This document shows, piece after piece, positions 7,931-13,882 of a stretch of 14,990 nucleotides of DNA (positions are counted from its first letter, which is position 1; the number at the start of each line of letters is the position of its first letter). The stretch is taken from NCBI GenBank assembly GCA_964418425.1, contig CAYQLT010000060.1, forward strand, positions 1 to 14,990. Reading direction: 5' to 3'. The notes beneath the pieces were generated by a model. That model was not told where the DNA came from. It saw nothing but the letters and a program-made list of their open reading frames with translations, and searched no databases. Source of the DNA: CAYQLT01 sp964418425 (GTDB taxonomy: Bacteria; Bacillota; Limnochordia; Limnochordales; Geochordaceae). A program made the position numbers and the translations under genes.

Positions 7931-8299
7931 GTGCCTGACGACGGGCCGCCACGCTTCATTCCCGACAGTCCGGGCTTCAACGAACAACTTCAACAACCGG
8001 CTCCAGCCGCTCGCACCGCCGAAGGACCGGACGAGGTCGCTGCGTTGCTCGAGCGCCTGAAGCGCTTCGAGGAGCGCTGGAGCCTCAATCCCGCCTTCGT
8101 GGAGGCCGCCCGCCAGGCGGGCTTCCCGGAGCCCGTCGTGCCGACTGTCTTCGGACTCTTGCTGTATGCCGGAGCCGAGCAACTCGCCCGCCAGGCCAGC
8201 GTGGGCCTGTTTTTCCCCCCACGGGGAGGTCGCCTCCCCTCGAGGGCTAAGGTGCTTCGCCCTGCCCCTCGCCCAAAACGTCCCCCAAGCGGAAGGTAA
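7931..8299 (+). CDS. Hypothetical small protein, 122 aa
   Basis: I do not recognise this gene. Third-position GC and a perfect AGGAGGT ribosome site support real coding. The product begins with an acidic, proline-rich stretch, then a charged amphipathic helix (EVAALLERLKRFEERW, about 49-64), then a hydrophobic helix-like stretch (PTVFGLLLYAGAEQLARQ, about 79-96). It ends in a basic Pro/Arg tail that may be an artefact of reading antisense to the neighbouring gene. It converges with the Uma2 gene and overlaps its last 53 bp, so the authentic C-terminus may be uncertain (a frameshift near the 8223-8239 hairpin would change it). An upstream start at 7889 would add 14 residues. No function can be assigned. 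Confidence 0.5.
   Translation: MPDDGPPRFIPDSPGFNEQLQQPAPAARTAEGPDEVAALLERLKRFEERWSLNPAFVEAARQAGFPEPVVPTVFGLLLYAGAEQLARQASVGLFFPPRGGRLPSRAKVLRPAPRPKRPPSGR
8223..8239. terminator. Perfect 7-bp hairpin at the convergent gene ends
   Basis: GGGGAGG-TCG-CCTCCCC is a perfect stem with a 3-base loop, placed where the unknown plus-strand gene and the minus-strand Uma2 gene converge, 8 bp beyond the Uma2 stop codon. No T-run follows in either direction (the minus strand continues GTGGGGGGAAAAA). A bidirectional termination or 3'-protection role is plausible but not proven by sequence. Confidence 0.4.
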
Positions 8300-8813
8300 A
8301 CCCTGGAAGTAAAGGCTCCTCTATGGTCGCATCGGGGCTTGAATAGCTGCGCGGCGGTTCTCCCGGTACGTGGCGGGCCAGGCTTCGAGTTTCCAGGTCG
8401 ACGACCCACACGGCCTTCACGCCCGCTGCGAGGTATTGCTGCACCTTGCGGGTCAGATCCGGCTCGGACCGGTCATAAACCTCGATGGCCAGGGCCGGGA
8501 GCACGTCGGGGAAGCCTTCCATGTTGCCGATGCGGCGAACCTGCTCGGGCGTAAAGTAGGCTATGTCGGGAGCTCGCAAGACTTGCGGCGACTTGCGAAG
8601 CAGCAGGCCGAGTTCGTTGGTGATCACTTCCCCGACCCGGTGGGCCTCTACGAAGTTGCCCAGCAACCGAGCGATGCGGCTCACGGTGCGGTTGTGCCGC
8701 CACCCCGCCGGGGCCATGATCACCAGCTCCCCCTCGTCGATCTCGTAGCGCCACCCTTCCGGGAGCCGGCTGAGTTCCTCGGCGGTCCAGGGTTTTCTGG
8801 TGACGGTGCCCAT
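8247..8813 (-). CDS. Uma2-family (DUF820) PD-(D/E)XK endonuclease-like protein, copy 1
   Basis: A 188-residue Uma2/DUF820 protein, a restriction-endonuclease-like fold common in cyanobacteria, Chloroflexota and high-GC Bacillota. Its biological role is generally unknown. Visible core: YEIDEGELVIMAPAG (23-37), APD (D83), AIEV (E111), K123 in RKVQQYLAAGVKAVWVVD, consistent with a PD-(D/E)XK site. ATG 8813 is preferred because GGGAGG lies 8 nt upstream and the second Uma2 copy starts at the equivalent residue; an upstream in-frame ATG at 8909 would overlap the preceding gene. It lies 73 bp behind the DUF3782-like gene in the same direction, with a 7-bp hairpin between (8840-8867), so the two may form an operon. 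About 60% identical by eye to the copy at 12381-12944, much higher over the first 37 residues. Confidence 0.88.
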   Translation of the reverse strand: MGTVTRKPWTAEELSRLPEGWRYEIDEGELVIMAPAGWRHNRTVSRIARLLGNFVEAHRVGEVITNELGLLLRKSPQVLRAPDIAYFTPEQVRRIGNMEGFPDVLPALAIEVYDRSEPDLTRKVQQYLAAGVKAVWVVDLETRSLARHVPGEPPRSYSSPDATIEEPLLPGFTFRLGDVLGEGQGEAP

Positions 8814-8839
8814 CCGCACGCCCTCCCGATCCACAGTCG

Positions 8840-8867
8840 CTGCTGCTCCCGCCTTCCCCTGCAGCAG
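8840..8867 (-). other. Intercistronic hairpin between DUF3782-like and Uma2 genes
   Basis: CTGCTGC (8840-8846) and GCAGCAG (8861-8867) form a perfect 7-bp stem with a 14-base loop, in the 73-bp gap between two co-directional genes. On the transcribed strand the loop reads AGGGGAAGGCGGGA. No T-run follows, so transcription may continue into Uma2. It could modulate relative expression of the pair. Confidence 0.3.
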
Positions 8868-8886
8868 AGGCCACCCGTCCCCTACC

Positions 8887-9735
8887 TTACGTCGACTCCT
8901 CTTCCTCATGCATCAGCACTCGAATCCCCAACTCCCGGGCCAGCCGGGCGGCTTGTTTACGCATGAACGGAGCGATGAGCAGGGGCTCAAAGGGCTCCTC
9001 CAGGTGGCGCCTGGCAAACTCCATCTTCCGGAAGAACAGCAGTACGTCCTGTGGCTTGGCGAAACCCTTCACCTCCACCAGGAACCTCTTGCCGTCATGC
9101 ACGAACGCGTCGAACTCGACGGCCTGGCCCGGAACCCCGAAAAGCTCGCCCTCGGTGTCCCGGATCACCAGGCGCTCCGCCCGCAAAGGCCCCAGGCCGG
9201 AGAACTCCTCCACCGTGGCACGGATCGTCTCTTCAAAACCTTCCCCGAACCGTCCGCCCAGGCTGCCCAATCCCGTCTCGAGACGGCGAAGGGCCCGCGT
9301 GTGCTCGGCCAGCACCTCACTGTGCGCAATCAGGGTCCGTTCGATGGCTTCAAAGCGCCGGTTCGCCTCCTCGAAGCGCCGATCGATAGCCTCAAACCGC
9401 CGCTCTGCGGCCTCGAAGCGACGGTCCATCGCCTCGAAGCGCCGCTCGATCGCCTCGAAGCGACGGTCGATCGCCTCAAACCGGCGGTCCACCTGCTCAA
9501 AACGGCTCTCGAGAGATTCGAGGTGGCGTTGCACGGCCTCGAAGCGTCGCCCGAAGTCCTCCCGGAGCGCCTTCATCTCCTCCAGCAGCCGGTTGAACTC
9601 CATCCGGGACCCAAGTGTCTGCGAGAGGATCCCCACCACCTCCGCGGAAAAGCGCGGGTCCTCTTGCAGCAGCCGGGGAAACTCCCGGCGGAGCCACTCG
9701 ACGAACTCCTCTCGGGTCATGGCCGTCGTCGCCAC
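8887..9735 (-). CDS. DUF3782-like coiled-coil protein with C-terminal PD-(D/E)XK nuclease-type domain
   Basis: A 282-residue protein. The N-terminal ~55 residues are helical. A long charged coiled coil follows (about 55-155) containing seven consecutive heptads of the type RRFEAID (84-132), flanked by degenerate heptads. The C-terminal domain has AVEFDAFV (E207, D209) and FLVEVKGF (E221, K223), the D-(x11)-E-x-K spacing of PD-(D/E)XK enzymes, then a helix and a final strand IRVLMHE. This matches DUF3782-type proteins, abundant in archaea and cyanobacteria and of unknown function. GTG 9735 is used because GGGGAGG lies 5 nt upstream; an internal ATG at 9720 has no good site. A possible -10 (TACAAT, minus strand, 9801-9806) precedes it, without a good -35. 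It probably heads a unit with the Uma2 gene. Heptad number may vary between strains. Confidence 0.82.
   Translation of the reverse strand: MATTAMTREEFVEWLRREFPRLLQEDPRFSAEVVGILSQTLGSRMEFNRLLEEMKALREDFGRRFEAVQRHLESLESRFEQVDRRFEAIDRRFEAIERRFEAMDRRFEAAERRFEAIDRRFEEANRRFEAIERTLIAHSEVLAEHTRALRRLETGLGSLGGRFGEGFEETIRATVEEFSGLGPLRAERLVIRDTEGELFGVPGQAVEFDAFVHDGKRFLVEVKGFAKPQDVLLFFRKMEFARRHLEEPFEPLLIAPFMRKQAARLARELGIRVLMHEEEEST
9340..9486 (-). repeat. Seven tandem 21-bp repeats encoding RRFEAxx heptads
   Basis: Seven in-frame 21-bp units within the coiled-coil gene encode RRFEAID, RRFEAIE, RRFEAMD, RRFEAAE, RRFEAID, RRFEEAN and RRFEAIE. The units differ mostly at positions f-g of the heptad and at synonymous sites. 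The pattern suggests expansion by slippage or unequal recombination, with selection for coiled-coil register. Confidence 0.85.
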
Positions 9736-9961
9736 CTGCTCCTCCCCATCTACGGGGACCCCGGGCCATCCCGCATCCCCCAGGCCGGGCCGCCGAACTC
9801 ATTGTACCACAGTTCGATTGGTCTCCCGCCACCGGCAATTGGCAAGTTCATCATACACGTCACCCGCCAACGCGCTAGCTCCAGGTCAGGGTGAAAAAGT
9901 GAGCCTCGCTGGCAGACATCCCCAAGGTTCACTACAGCCGCCGCAAACCGCGCCTGCGCAC

Positions 9962-10120
9962 CTATCTCGGCTCGTCCGGGAGCTTGAATCGCCTGGCGTC
10001 CTCGCCCCAAAAGCCCTCAGCCGTTCGCGGGCGCGCCTGGGCCTGTAACGCCCGAGCCAAATGAGCCACAACGCCCTTCCCGAAGCCGGCCGTCAGCACG
10101 AACGCCCAAAAGTCACCCAC
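9962..10120 (-). CDS. Coding-like 52-codon ORF directly and in frame after the hemerythrin TAG stop
   Basis: Immediately after the hemerythrin TAG (10121-10123) the same frame continues with GTG and runs 52 codons to TAG at 9962-9964. The product begins VGDFWAFVLTAGFGKGVVAH and ends in GFWGEDARRFKLPDEPR. Its amino-acid mix looks like genuine protein: hydrophobic then amphipathic, few rare residues. I do not recognise it. No Shine-Dalgarno precedes GTG 10120; an internal GTG after GGAAGGG (about 10063) could start a ~35-residue version. It could be a C-terminal extension reached by stop readthrough, the tail of a gene whose upstream part was replaced, or chance. The adjoining 9736-9961 (226 bp) shows only a possible -10 box for the coiled-coil gene. 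Confidence 0.35.
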   Translation of the reverse strand: MGDFWAFVLTAGFGKGVVAHLARALQAQARPRTAEGFWGEDARRFKLPDEPR

Positions 10121-10597
10121 CTAAGAGGCGGGGCCGGCGGCCGCGAGCTGGTCAGCCCGTGCATTCAGAGCCTGCCACTGCTCGGATGTGAGGCGTTGAA
10201 GGGCTTCCTGAAAGATGTGTTTTTCCTCAATTTCGAAGTGGGATTCGCAGTACCACAGGAGTCGCTCCGCAAGTTCAGTGGCGTTCCCGGGAAGCCCGTC
10301 CTGCGTCGCCAAAAGCTCTTCGAGTACTTCGTCGATGTCGTCGTGCTGCATTTCGTAGCCGGCCAGCGCCGAAGACCCGAGGATATCCGCCATTGCCTGG
10401 AACAGCGTCTCCTCTTCGATGCGCGCGTGGGTGCGCAGCTGTGAAGCCAGCCCTTCCAGGCGTTCCCTGGCGGCATCCCGCGCAGAGCTGGAAAGAGATT
10501 CGGCCCAGTTTTGCAGCGCAGGAAGAAGTCTTCGATGCTCTGCGAGCAGCCGCCGTAAAAGGGCGGGGACGCTTTCGCCGAATGTCGGGTCGCTCAT
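10121..10597 (-). CDS. Hemerythrin HHE cation-binding domain protein
   Basis: A 158-residue four-helix-bundle hemerythrin-like protein, soluble and probably cytoplasmic. The expected diiron ligands are visible: H21 (AEHRRLLPAL), H57 and E61 (THARIEEETLF), H85 (QHDDIDEVL), H120 and E124 (SHFEIEEKHIF). Such domains bind oxygen, nitric oxide or iron and take part in oxygen sensing, NO/iron-sulfur repair or iron handling; which applies here cannot be told. ATG 10597 is preceded by GGAGGGGAG at about 9 nt. The gene stands alone between the coiled-coil nuclease and decayed sequence. A CCGGAC/GTCCGG inverted repeat lies at 10649-10668 in its upstream region. The reading frame continues beyond the TAG stop (see 9962-10120). 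Confidence 0.9.
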   Translation of the reverse strand: MSDPTFGESVPALLRRLLAEHRRLLPALQNWAESLSSSARDAARERLEGLASQLRTHARIEEETLFQAMADILGSSALAGYEMQHDDIDEVLEELLATQDGLPGNATELAERLLWYCESHFEIEEKHIFQEALQRLTSEQWQALNARADQLAAAGPAS

Positions 10598-10648
10598 GGT
10601 TGCCTGCTCCCCTCCGAGCGATATGGTTGCGGCGCCGGCTTCAGCCTA

Positions 10649-10668
10649 CCGGACCGCAGGGCGTCCGG
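10649..10668. promoter_or_regulatory. Inverted repeat upstream of hemerythrin
   Basis: CCGGAC (10649-10654) and GTCCGG (10663-10668) form a perfect 6-bp inverted repeat with an 8-base spacer, about 52 bp before the hemerythrin ATG. It could be a regulator site or an mRNA leader hairpin. I see no convincing -35/-10 pair beside it. Confidence 0.25.
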
Positions 10669-10684
10669 CCGTGCCATCGCTCAC

Positions 10685-10715
10685 AAAAAGACGTGCCGCG
10701 GGTCACACAACGGCA
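10685..10715 (-). terminator. Intrinsic terminator on the minus strand
   Basis: Read on the minus strand, TGCCG (10715-10711) and CGGCA (10698-10694) form a 5-bp stem, followed by CG and then TCTTTTT (10691-10685). This is the only hairpin with a T-run I found in the window. It overlaps the end of the gene remnant whose last stop is TGA at 10703-10705, which supports that remnant having once been a real gene on this strand. Confidence 0.45.
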
Positions 10716-10984
10716 TGGCACCGGTCACGGGAGAACGGACCGGCTTGGCGCAAGGCCTCGACGCTATGAGCCAACACCCGGCCCTCCGCGGCACGAACCC
10801 AGCCCGTCGCCCGGATCATGCCGACCCCTCGGGCCTGCGCCAGCGCCCTGACCTTTACGCAAAGCCGCCTTACCGGTTTTCAGTTCGAGTCCTATTCGAT
10901 GCGAGTGACGTCGCAGACCTCGGTCAGACATCGAACCTGCCGGGCGTTCACCAGGGGCTCGAGGCGGTATACCACCGCGCCACC
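10703..10984 (-). pseudogene. Remnant of an unrecognised minus-strand gene with two in-frame stops
   Basis: One minus-strand frame reads like protein on both sides of two nearby stops. Upstream: VVYRLEPLVNARQVRCLTEV-CDVTRIE, ending at TAG 10892-10894, then DSN and TGA. Downstream: VKVRALAQARGVG-MIRATGWVRAAEGRVLAHSV-EALRQAGPFSRDRCHAVV, ending at TGA 10703-10705, directly beside a T-run terminator. The composition is typical of coding DNA of this genome, but no motif identifies the family. The 5' boundary is vague; upstream of about 10984 the frame loses protein character. It is either a decayed gene or two short ORFs (the second could begin at ATG 10819, 38 residues). Confidence 0.35.
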
Positions 10985-11040
10985 ATGTGTAGCGCGGGCG
11001 CATGCTGCCCGCCTGGGATGCAGCCGCTGCCCGCCGGCAT

Positions 11041-11376
11041 ATGGAGATCGCCATCCACGTCTACGACCAGGGTTTGCCCGGGGTTCCACCGGGCTTGACG
11101 AATCTCTGGCAGGAGCACACCTCGGCAATCCTGCTCGCCGCCGGGGCCCTGGAAGTCGATCGGCTCGTGGGGGAGCTTTATCGTCGCTCGTCCGGCCGCC
11201 ACCTCCTGCCCCTGGGCTCGCAAAGGTTAGACGGAGGCGACAAGGCCAAGCGACTGCTACAAGAACTGATAACCAGCGAAGGGTTTTACCTTCCGGCCGC
11301 GATCACTTACTCCGGCATTCTTCCTATTGAGGGAAACCTGAGCGAGGCCAGCGGGTACCTTTCGGTAATCGTGTAG
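11041..11376 (+). CDS. Hypothetical protein of unknown family, about 111 aa
   Basis: An open plus-strand frame from ATG 11041 (or ATG 11002, adding 13 residues) to TAG 11376. The product starts MEIAIHVYDQGLPGVPPGL and contains SAILLAAGALEVDRLVGELY and a KAKRLLQELITSEGFYLPAA helix; it ends in a short hydrophobic tail LSVIV. No Shine-Dalgarno precedes either ATG and the third-position GC is lower than in neighbours, so it may be foreign, decayed or non-coding. A minus-strand frame across its end (11307-11546) is also somewhat protein-like. I assign no function. Confidence 0.35.
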   Translation: MEIAIHVYDQGLPGVPPGLTNLWQEHTSAILLAAGALEVDRLVGELYRRSSGRHLLPLGSQRLDGGDKAKRLLQELITSEGFYLPAAITYSGILPIEGNLSEASGYLSVIV

Positions 11377-11825
11377 ATAATCGTGCGCAACCCGCGATCC
11401 GTGATGCGGCAGCCGGGCGGCACCTGAATCCCCGGCCCGCCAGGGCCTGCGTCTCCGGGGCAGGCGCTCGACCGAGCCGTCCGGGCCCGGGTGCCGCCGC
11501 TATTCCCCCGCCACAAGTCGCGCCCGAAGAGGCCAGCGAGGCACAAGGGCCCTGTCCGCGGTCGTCGATATCTAGGGACCGAGCGGCAAAAGTGGTGAGA
11601 TTCGCCTTTTCCACCTCTTCAAGGGAACTCTGGACTTCACACCCAGGTAGAGGAAGGAAATCTCCAGCGAATGGCGAACGATCCGATCCGCAAGCGGGGT
11701 CGGCCGAGGGAAGTCGGCGCTGCCGGGCCGAGGCTACCACCTTTGTCTCGAAGGCCGCCCGCACTTCGGCCGACCTCGCAAAATCACGGGCCCCTCGTGG
11801 CCCAACAAGGGGGATCGGGCACAGG
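11377..11825. other. 449 bp without a supported gene
   Basis: Several frames are open on both strands, as expected at this GC content, but none has a ribosome site plus recognisable motif. The minus-strand open frame across 11324-12424 is long but runs antisense to the Uma2 start and its composition is Ala/Arg/Gly/Pro-rich. I see no repeat, RNA gene or clear promoter here. Confidence 0.4.
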
Positions 11826-12060
11826 ATGGAGACCCTGGGATCCAAGCCGACTCCTGACGTTGTTCTACCGCTTACTCGGGACCGTCTCGAGGAGCTTGTT
11901 GAGATGGCCCGGCGCCACGGCGCTGCCACCACCTTCACGGAGTGCCCGCGTTGCGGCAGCCGAAGGTGCACGTTCACGGTGAGGCTGGTGACAGTGCCCC
12001 GGGGTCGCCGAGCTTCACTGCCCCAAATGTAAACAGGCTGCCTGCAACGCGAGTTCCTGA
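11826..12060 (+). pseudogene. Small two-CxxC zinc-ribbon-like protein broken by one frameshift
   Basis: From ATG 11826 the frame reads METLGSKPTPD, an LTRDRLEELVEMARRHGAA helix, then TECPRCGSRRCTFTVRLVTV, before entering Arg-rich nonsense and TAA at 12030-12032. Dropping one base in the run CCCCGGGG (11997-12004) makes the text continue as VPGVAELHCPKCKQAACNASS and end at TGA 12058-12060. The result is a 77-residue protein with two CPxC knuckles 30 residues apart, a typical zinc-ribbon or rubredoxin-knuckle layout. That a second CPKC appears only in the shifted frame is strong evidence for a single-base insertion, from sequencing error or mutation, in the C/G run. No strong ribosome site precedes ATG 11826 (AAGGGGG lies about 14 nt away). 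Function unknown. Confidence 0.5.
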
Positions 12061-12142
12061 GCAGGTCGTGCGGGGCGAGCAAGGCGGAGGGGTGGTGCGG
12101 TCCTTGTCCCGATGGCCACGCTGACACCGCGGCCCAAAGTCG

Positions 12143-12213
12143 TGCAAGGGGAGCAAGACCGCAAAGCTCTTGCAGGCCGGGAGCAGGGTCTACTTTCGGT
12201 AGCCTTGCTCCCC
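12143..12213. other. Compact stem-loop cluster, candidate structured RNA or decayed mobile repeat
   Basis: Several pairings overlap. GGGAGCA (12179-12185) pairs with TGCTCCC (12206-12212), enclosing GG-t-CTAC (12187-12193), a TTTCG loop and GTAG-CC (12199-12204): 13 bp in a 34-nt hairpin. GGGGAGCAAG (12148-12157) can instead pair over 10 bp with CTTGCTCCCC (12204-12213). TGCAAG (12143-12148) pairs with CTTGCA (12169-12174). The alternatives are partly exclusive. No T-run follows. The rest of 12061-12366 shows nothing else. Confidence 0.35.
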
Positions 12214-12380
12214 CGCCGCCGCTCTGCCCCCGTGGCCCGTGCCTGTTTGTCGTGCGCGCGGCCGAACGCCGCGACAAGTTGGGGCTGGCAGCGGCGCTCG
12301 CCGGGTAGGTGGATGGGCCGGCCGTCAGGGCGTTCACCCATCCGAGCAGGCCATGGTAGAGTGCAAAGGGGGTGCCGCCG

Positions 12381-12944
12381 GTGGGTACCATCACCCAAAA
12401 GCCCTGGACCGCCGAGGAACTCAACCGGCTCCCGGAGGGGTGGCGCTACGAGATCGATGAGGGCGAGCTGGTGATCATGGCCCCGGCGGGGTTTGAGCAC
12501 AATGACGTCACCACGGAGATCGCCACGCGGCTGAGGCAGTTTGCCAAGCAACGGTTGCTGGGGAAGGTCTTGACCAACGAACTGGGCGTCCTGCTGCGCC
12601 GGGACCCCGACACGCTCAGGGCCCCGGACGTGGCCTTTTACTCGAACGAACGGATCGCCCGCATTCGCGACCGGAAGGGCTTCCCCGACGTACCGCCCGA
12701 TCTGGCCATCGAAGTCCATGACCGCTCGGAGCCGGCGCTGGGCCGCAAGATCCAGCAGTATCTCGAAGCGGGCGTTCAGGCGGTCTGGGTCGTCGACCTC
12801 GAGACCCGCAGCCTGACCCGCTATGCGCCGGGCGAGTCGCCGCGCACCTGGTCCGGCCCTGACGCAGTCGTGGAGGAGCCCATACTGCCAGGATTTCACT
12901 GCCGTCTCGCGGAGCTCGTGCTTGAGGAGCAGGCCGACGGATAG
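12381..12944 (+). CDS. Uma2-family (DUF820) PD-(D/E)XK endonuclease-like protein, copy 2
   Basis: A 187-residue Uma2/DUF820 protein, paralogous to the one at 8247-8813 and inverted relative to it. It keeps YEIDEGELVIMAPAG, APD, AIEV and the Lys of RKIQQYLEAGVQAVWVVD, so the PD-(D/E)XK core looks intact. GTG 12381 is preferred over the in-frame GTG 12372 because AGGGGG (12367-12372) is then 8 nt away and the protein begins GTITQKPWTAEEL, aligned with copy 1 (GTVTRKPWTAEEL). The first ~37 codons are about 96% identical in DNA between the copies, the rest much less, apart from a VWVVDLETRSL block. No partner gene of the coiled-coil type sits beside it. Role unknown; Uma2 genes often occur as many scattered paralogs in one genome. 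Confidence 0.88.
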   Translation: MGTITQKPWTAEELNRLPEGWRYEIDEGELVIMAPAGFEHNDVTTEIATRLRQFAKQRLLGKVLTNELGVLLRRDPDTLRAPDVAFYSNERIARIRDRKGFPDVPPDLAIEVHDRSEPALGRKIQQYLEAGVQAVWVVDLETRSLTRYAPGESPRTWSGPDAVVEEPILPGFHCRLAELVLEEQADG

Positions 12945-13062
12945 GATCGCAAAACCCGCCACCACGGATGGTGGATGGCTCCTCCGGGCCGCCGGGGTCT
13001 CACCGGCCAGCCTGGACGCGCCGTGAACGTTGATGGGGTCAGGATGCGCCTGTTCGGTGTAA

Positions 13063-13077
13063 GGCGGCGAGGCCGCC
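13063..13077. other. GGCGGC-GAG-GCCGCC hairpin after Uma2 copy 2
   Basis: A perfect 6-bp stem with a 3-base loop, about 120 bp after the Uma2 stop and before the TPR gene's putative promoter. It lacks a T-run; weak candidate for a terminator. Confidence 0.25.
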
Positions 13078-13118
13078 AGCATGCCGCGTCAGCGTGGTAG
13101 CCTGCAGCCTGTTGCGGG

Positions 13119-13147
13119 TTGCCACACGCGGCGGCGTCCCCTAAGGT
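13119..13147 (+). promoter_or_regulatory. Possible sigma-70/A-type promoter for the TPR-peptidase unit
   Basis: TTGCCA (13119-13124; five of six to TTGACA) is followed after exactly 17 bp by TAAGGT (13142-13147; three of six to TATAAT). It ends about 45 bp before the TPR start. Spacing is ideal but the -10 is weak, so this is only a candidate. Confidence 0.3.
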
Positions 13148-13192
13148 AGGAGCCGACGGCCCGAGCCAAGCCGATGGGGTGGAGCGCCAGGC

Positions 13193-13882
13193 GTGGGTGA
13201 GCGCAGGGAGTGGCTCCGCAAAGAGCAGAGGATCATGCAGCTGCTGTGTGAGCTCGAGGAGGACCCGGACGAGGCCGCTCGTCAGCTCGGTGAGGCGGCG
13301 CGGCTGCTCGAGGAACTGGCGTCCGCCCCGGGAGCCTGGAAGGTCTGCGACATGGCGGCCCTGTTCAGCGAACTTGCGGACGCCTACGCGGGCGCCGGTC
13401 GGTTCGAGGAGGCCATCACGGCCAAGCAGCGGGCTTTGCAGGCGGGGCTGCGGAGTGTTCCCGACGGCAGGGCCGATATTGCCGAGTATCTGCTGCGCTT
13501 GCAACGCCGGCAGGAAGCCGACCAGCTCTTCGCCCAGCTCGCCCGGGAACACCCCGACGACGTGTGGCTTTACAACAACGCCGGCATGGCGTACCAGGCG
13601 GTCGGAGACCATCGGGTGGCCCTGCAGTGGCTGACGCGAGGGCTGGAGCTGGCCCTGGCCACGGGCGATCCCGAAGAGCTGGTCGCACAGCTTTCCGATC
13701 TTCGGCGGGAAAGCCTGGCCGCGCTGGGCCAAGGCCTGGACGAACTGGAAGCGAAAGCCGACGCTTTTCTGGAAGAGCGTTACGGGCCGGACGACCATCC
13801 TCGCGCGCAGCACGAGGAGCCGGCGCGAGCCTCGCCCGTATCCCCCGGGCGAGCCGACCGCGGCGAAGGGAGCCCCAAATGA
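13193..13882 (+). CDS. Tetratricopeptide-repeat protein, 229 aa
   Basis: A soluble helical-repeat protein. TPR-like pairs are visible at about 52-85 (LFSELADAYAGAGRFEEAI then AKQRALQAG), 93-121 (IAEYLLRLQRRQEADQLFAQ) and 124-157 (YNNAGMAYQAVGDHRVALQW), with the G/A-Y-A pattern of TPRs. The C-terminal ~30 residues are Pro/Gly/charged and probably disordered. No signal peptide, no SEC-C or catalytic motif. GTG 13193 is chosen because GGGGTGGAG lies about 8-10 nt upstream. Its TGA overlaps the ATG of the next gene (ATGA 13879-13882), pointing to coupled translation with the M3 peptidase. TPR proteins act as protein-binding scaffolds; the partner here is unknown. Confidence 0.85.
   Translation: MGERREWLRKEQRIMQLLCELEEDPDEAARQLGEAARLLEELASAPGAWKVCDMAALFSELADAYAGAGRFEEAITAKQRALQAGLRSVPDGRADIAEYLLRLQRRQEADQLFAQLAREHPDDVWLYNNAGMAYQAVGDHRVALQWLTRGLELALATGDPEELVAQLSDLRRESLAALGQGLDELEAKADAFLEERYGPDDHPRAQHEEPARASPVSPGRADRGEGSPK

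Noticed and set aside
9340..9486. CRISPR-like or minisatellite repeat array
   Set aside because: Units are contiguous 21-bp in-frame heptads without unique spacers, explained by the coiled coil.
9801..9806. TACAAT as a -10 box for the coiled-coil gene (minus strand)
   Set aside because: The box itself is good but nothing near TTGACA lies 16-18 bp upstream, so I do not call a promoter.
10861..10900. TTCGAGTC resembling a tRNA T-loop
   Set aside because: The flanking five bases do not pair into a T-stem and no acceptor, D or anticodon arm can be drawn around it.
11324..12424. 366-codon minus-strand open frame
   Set aside because: No ribosome site or motif; it begins antisense to the Uma2 start and has a composition typical of GC-rich shadow frames.
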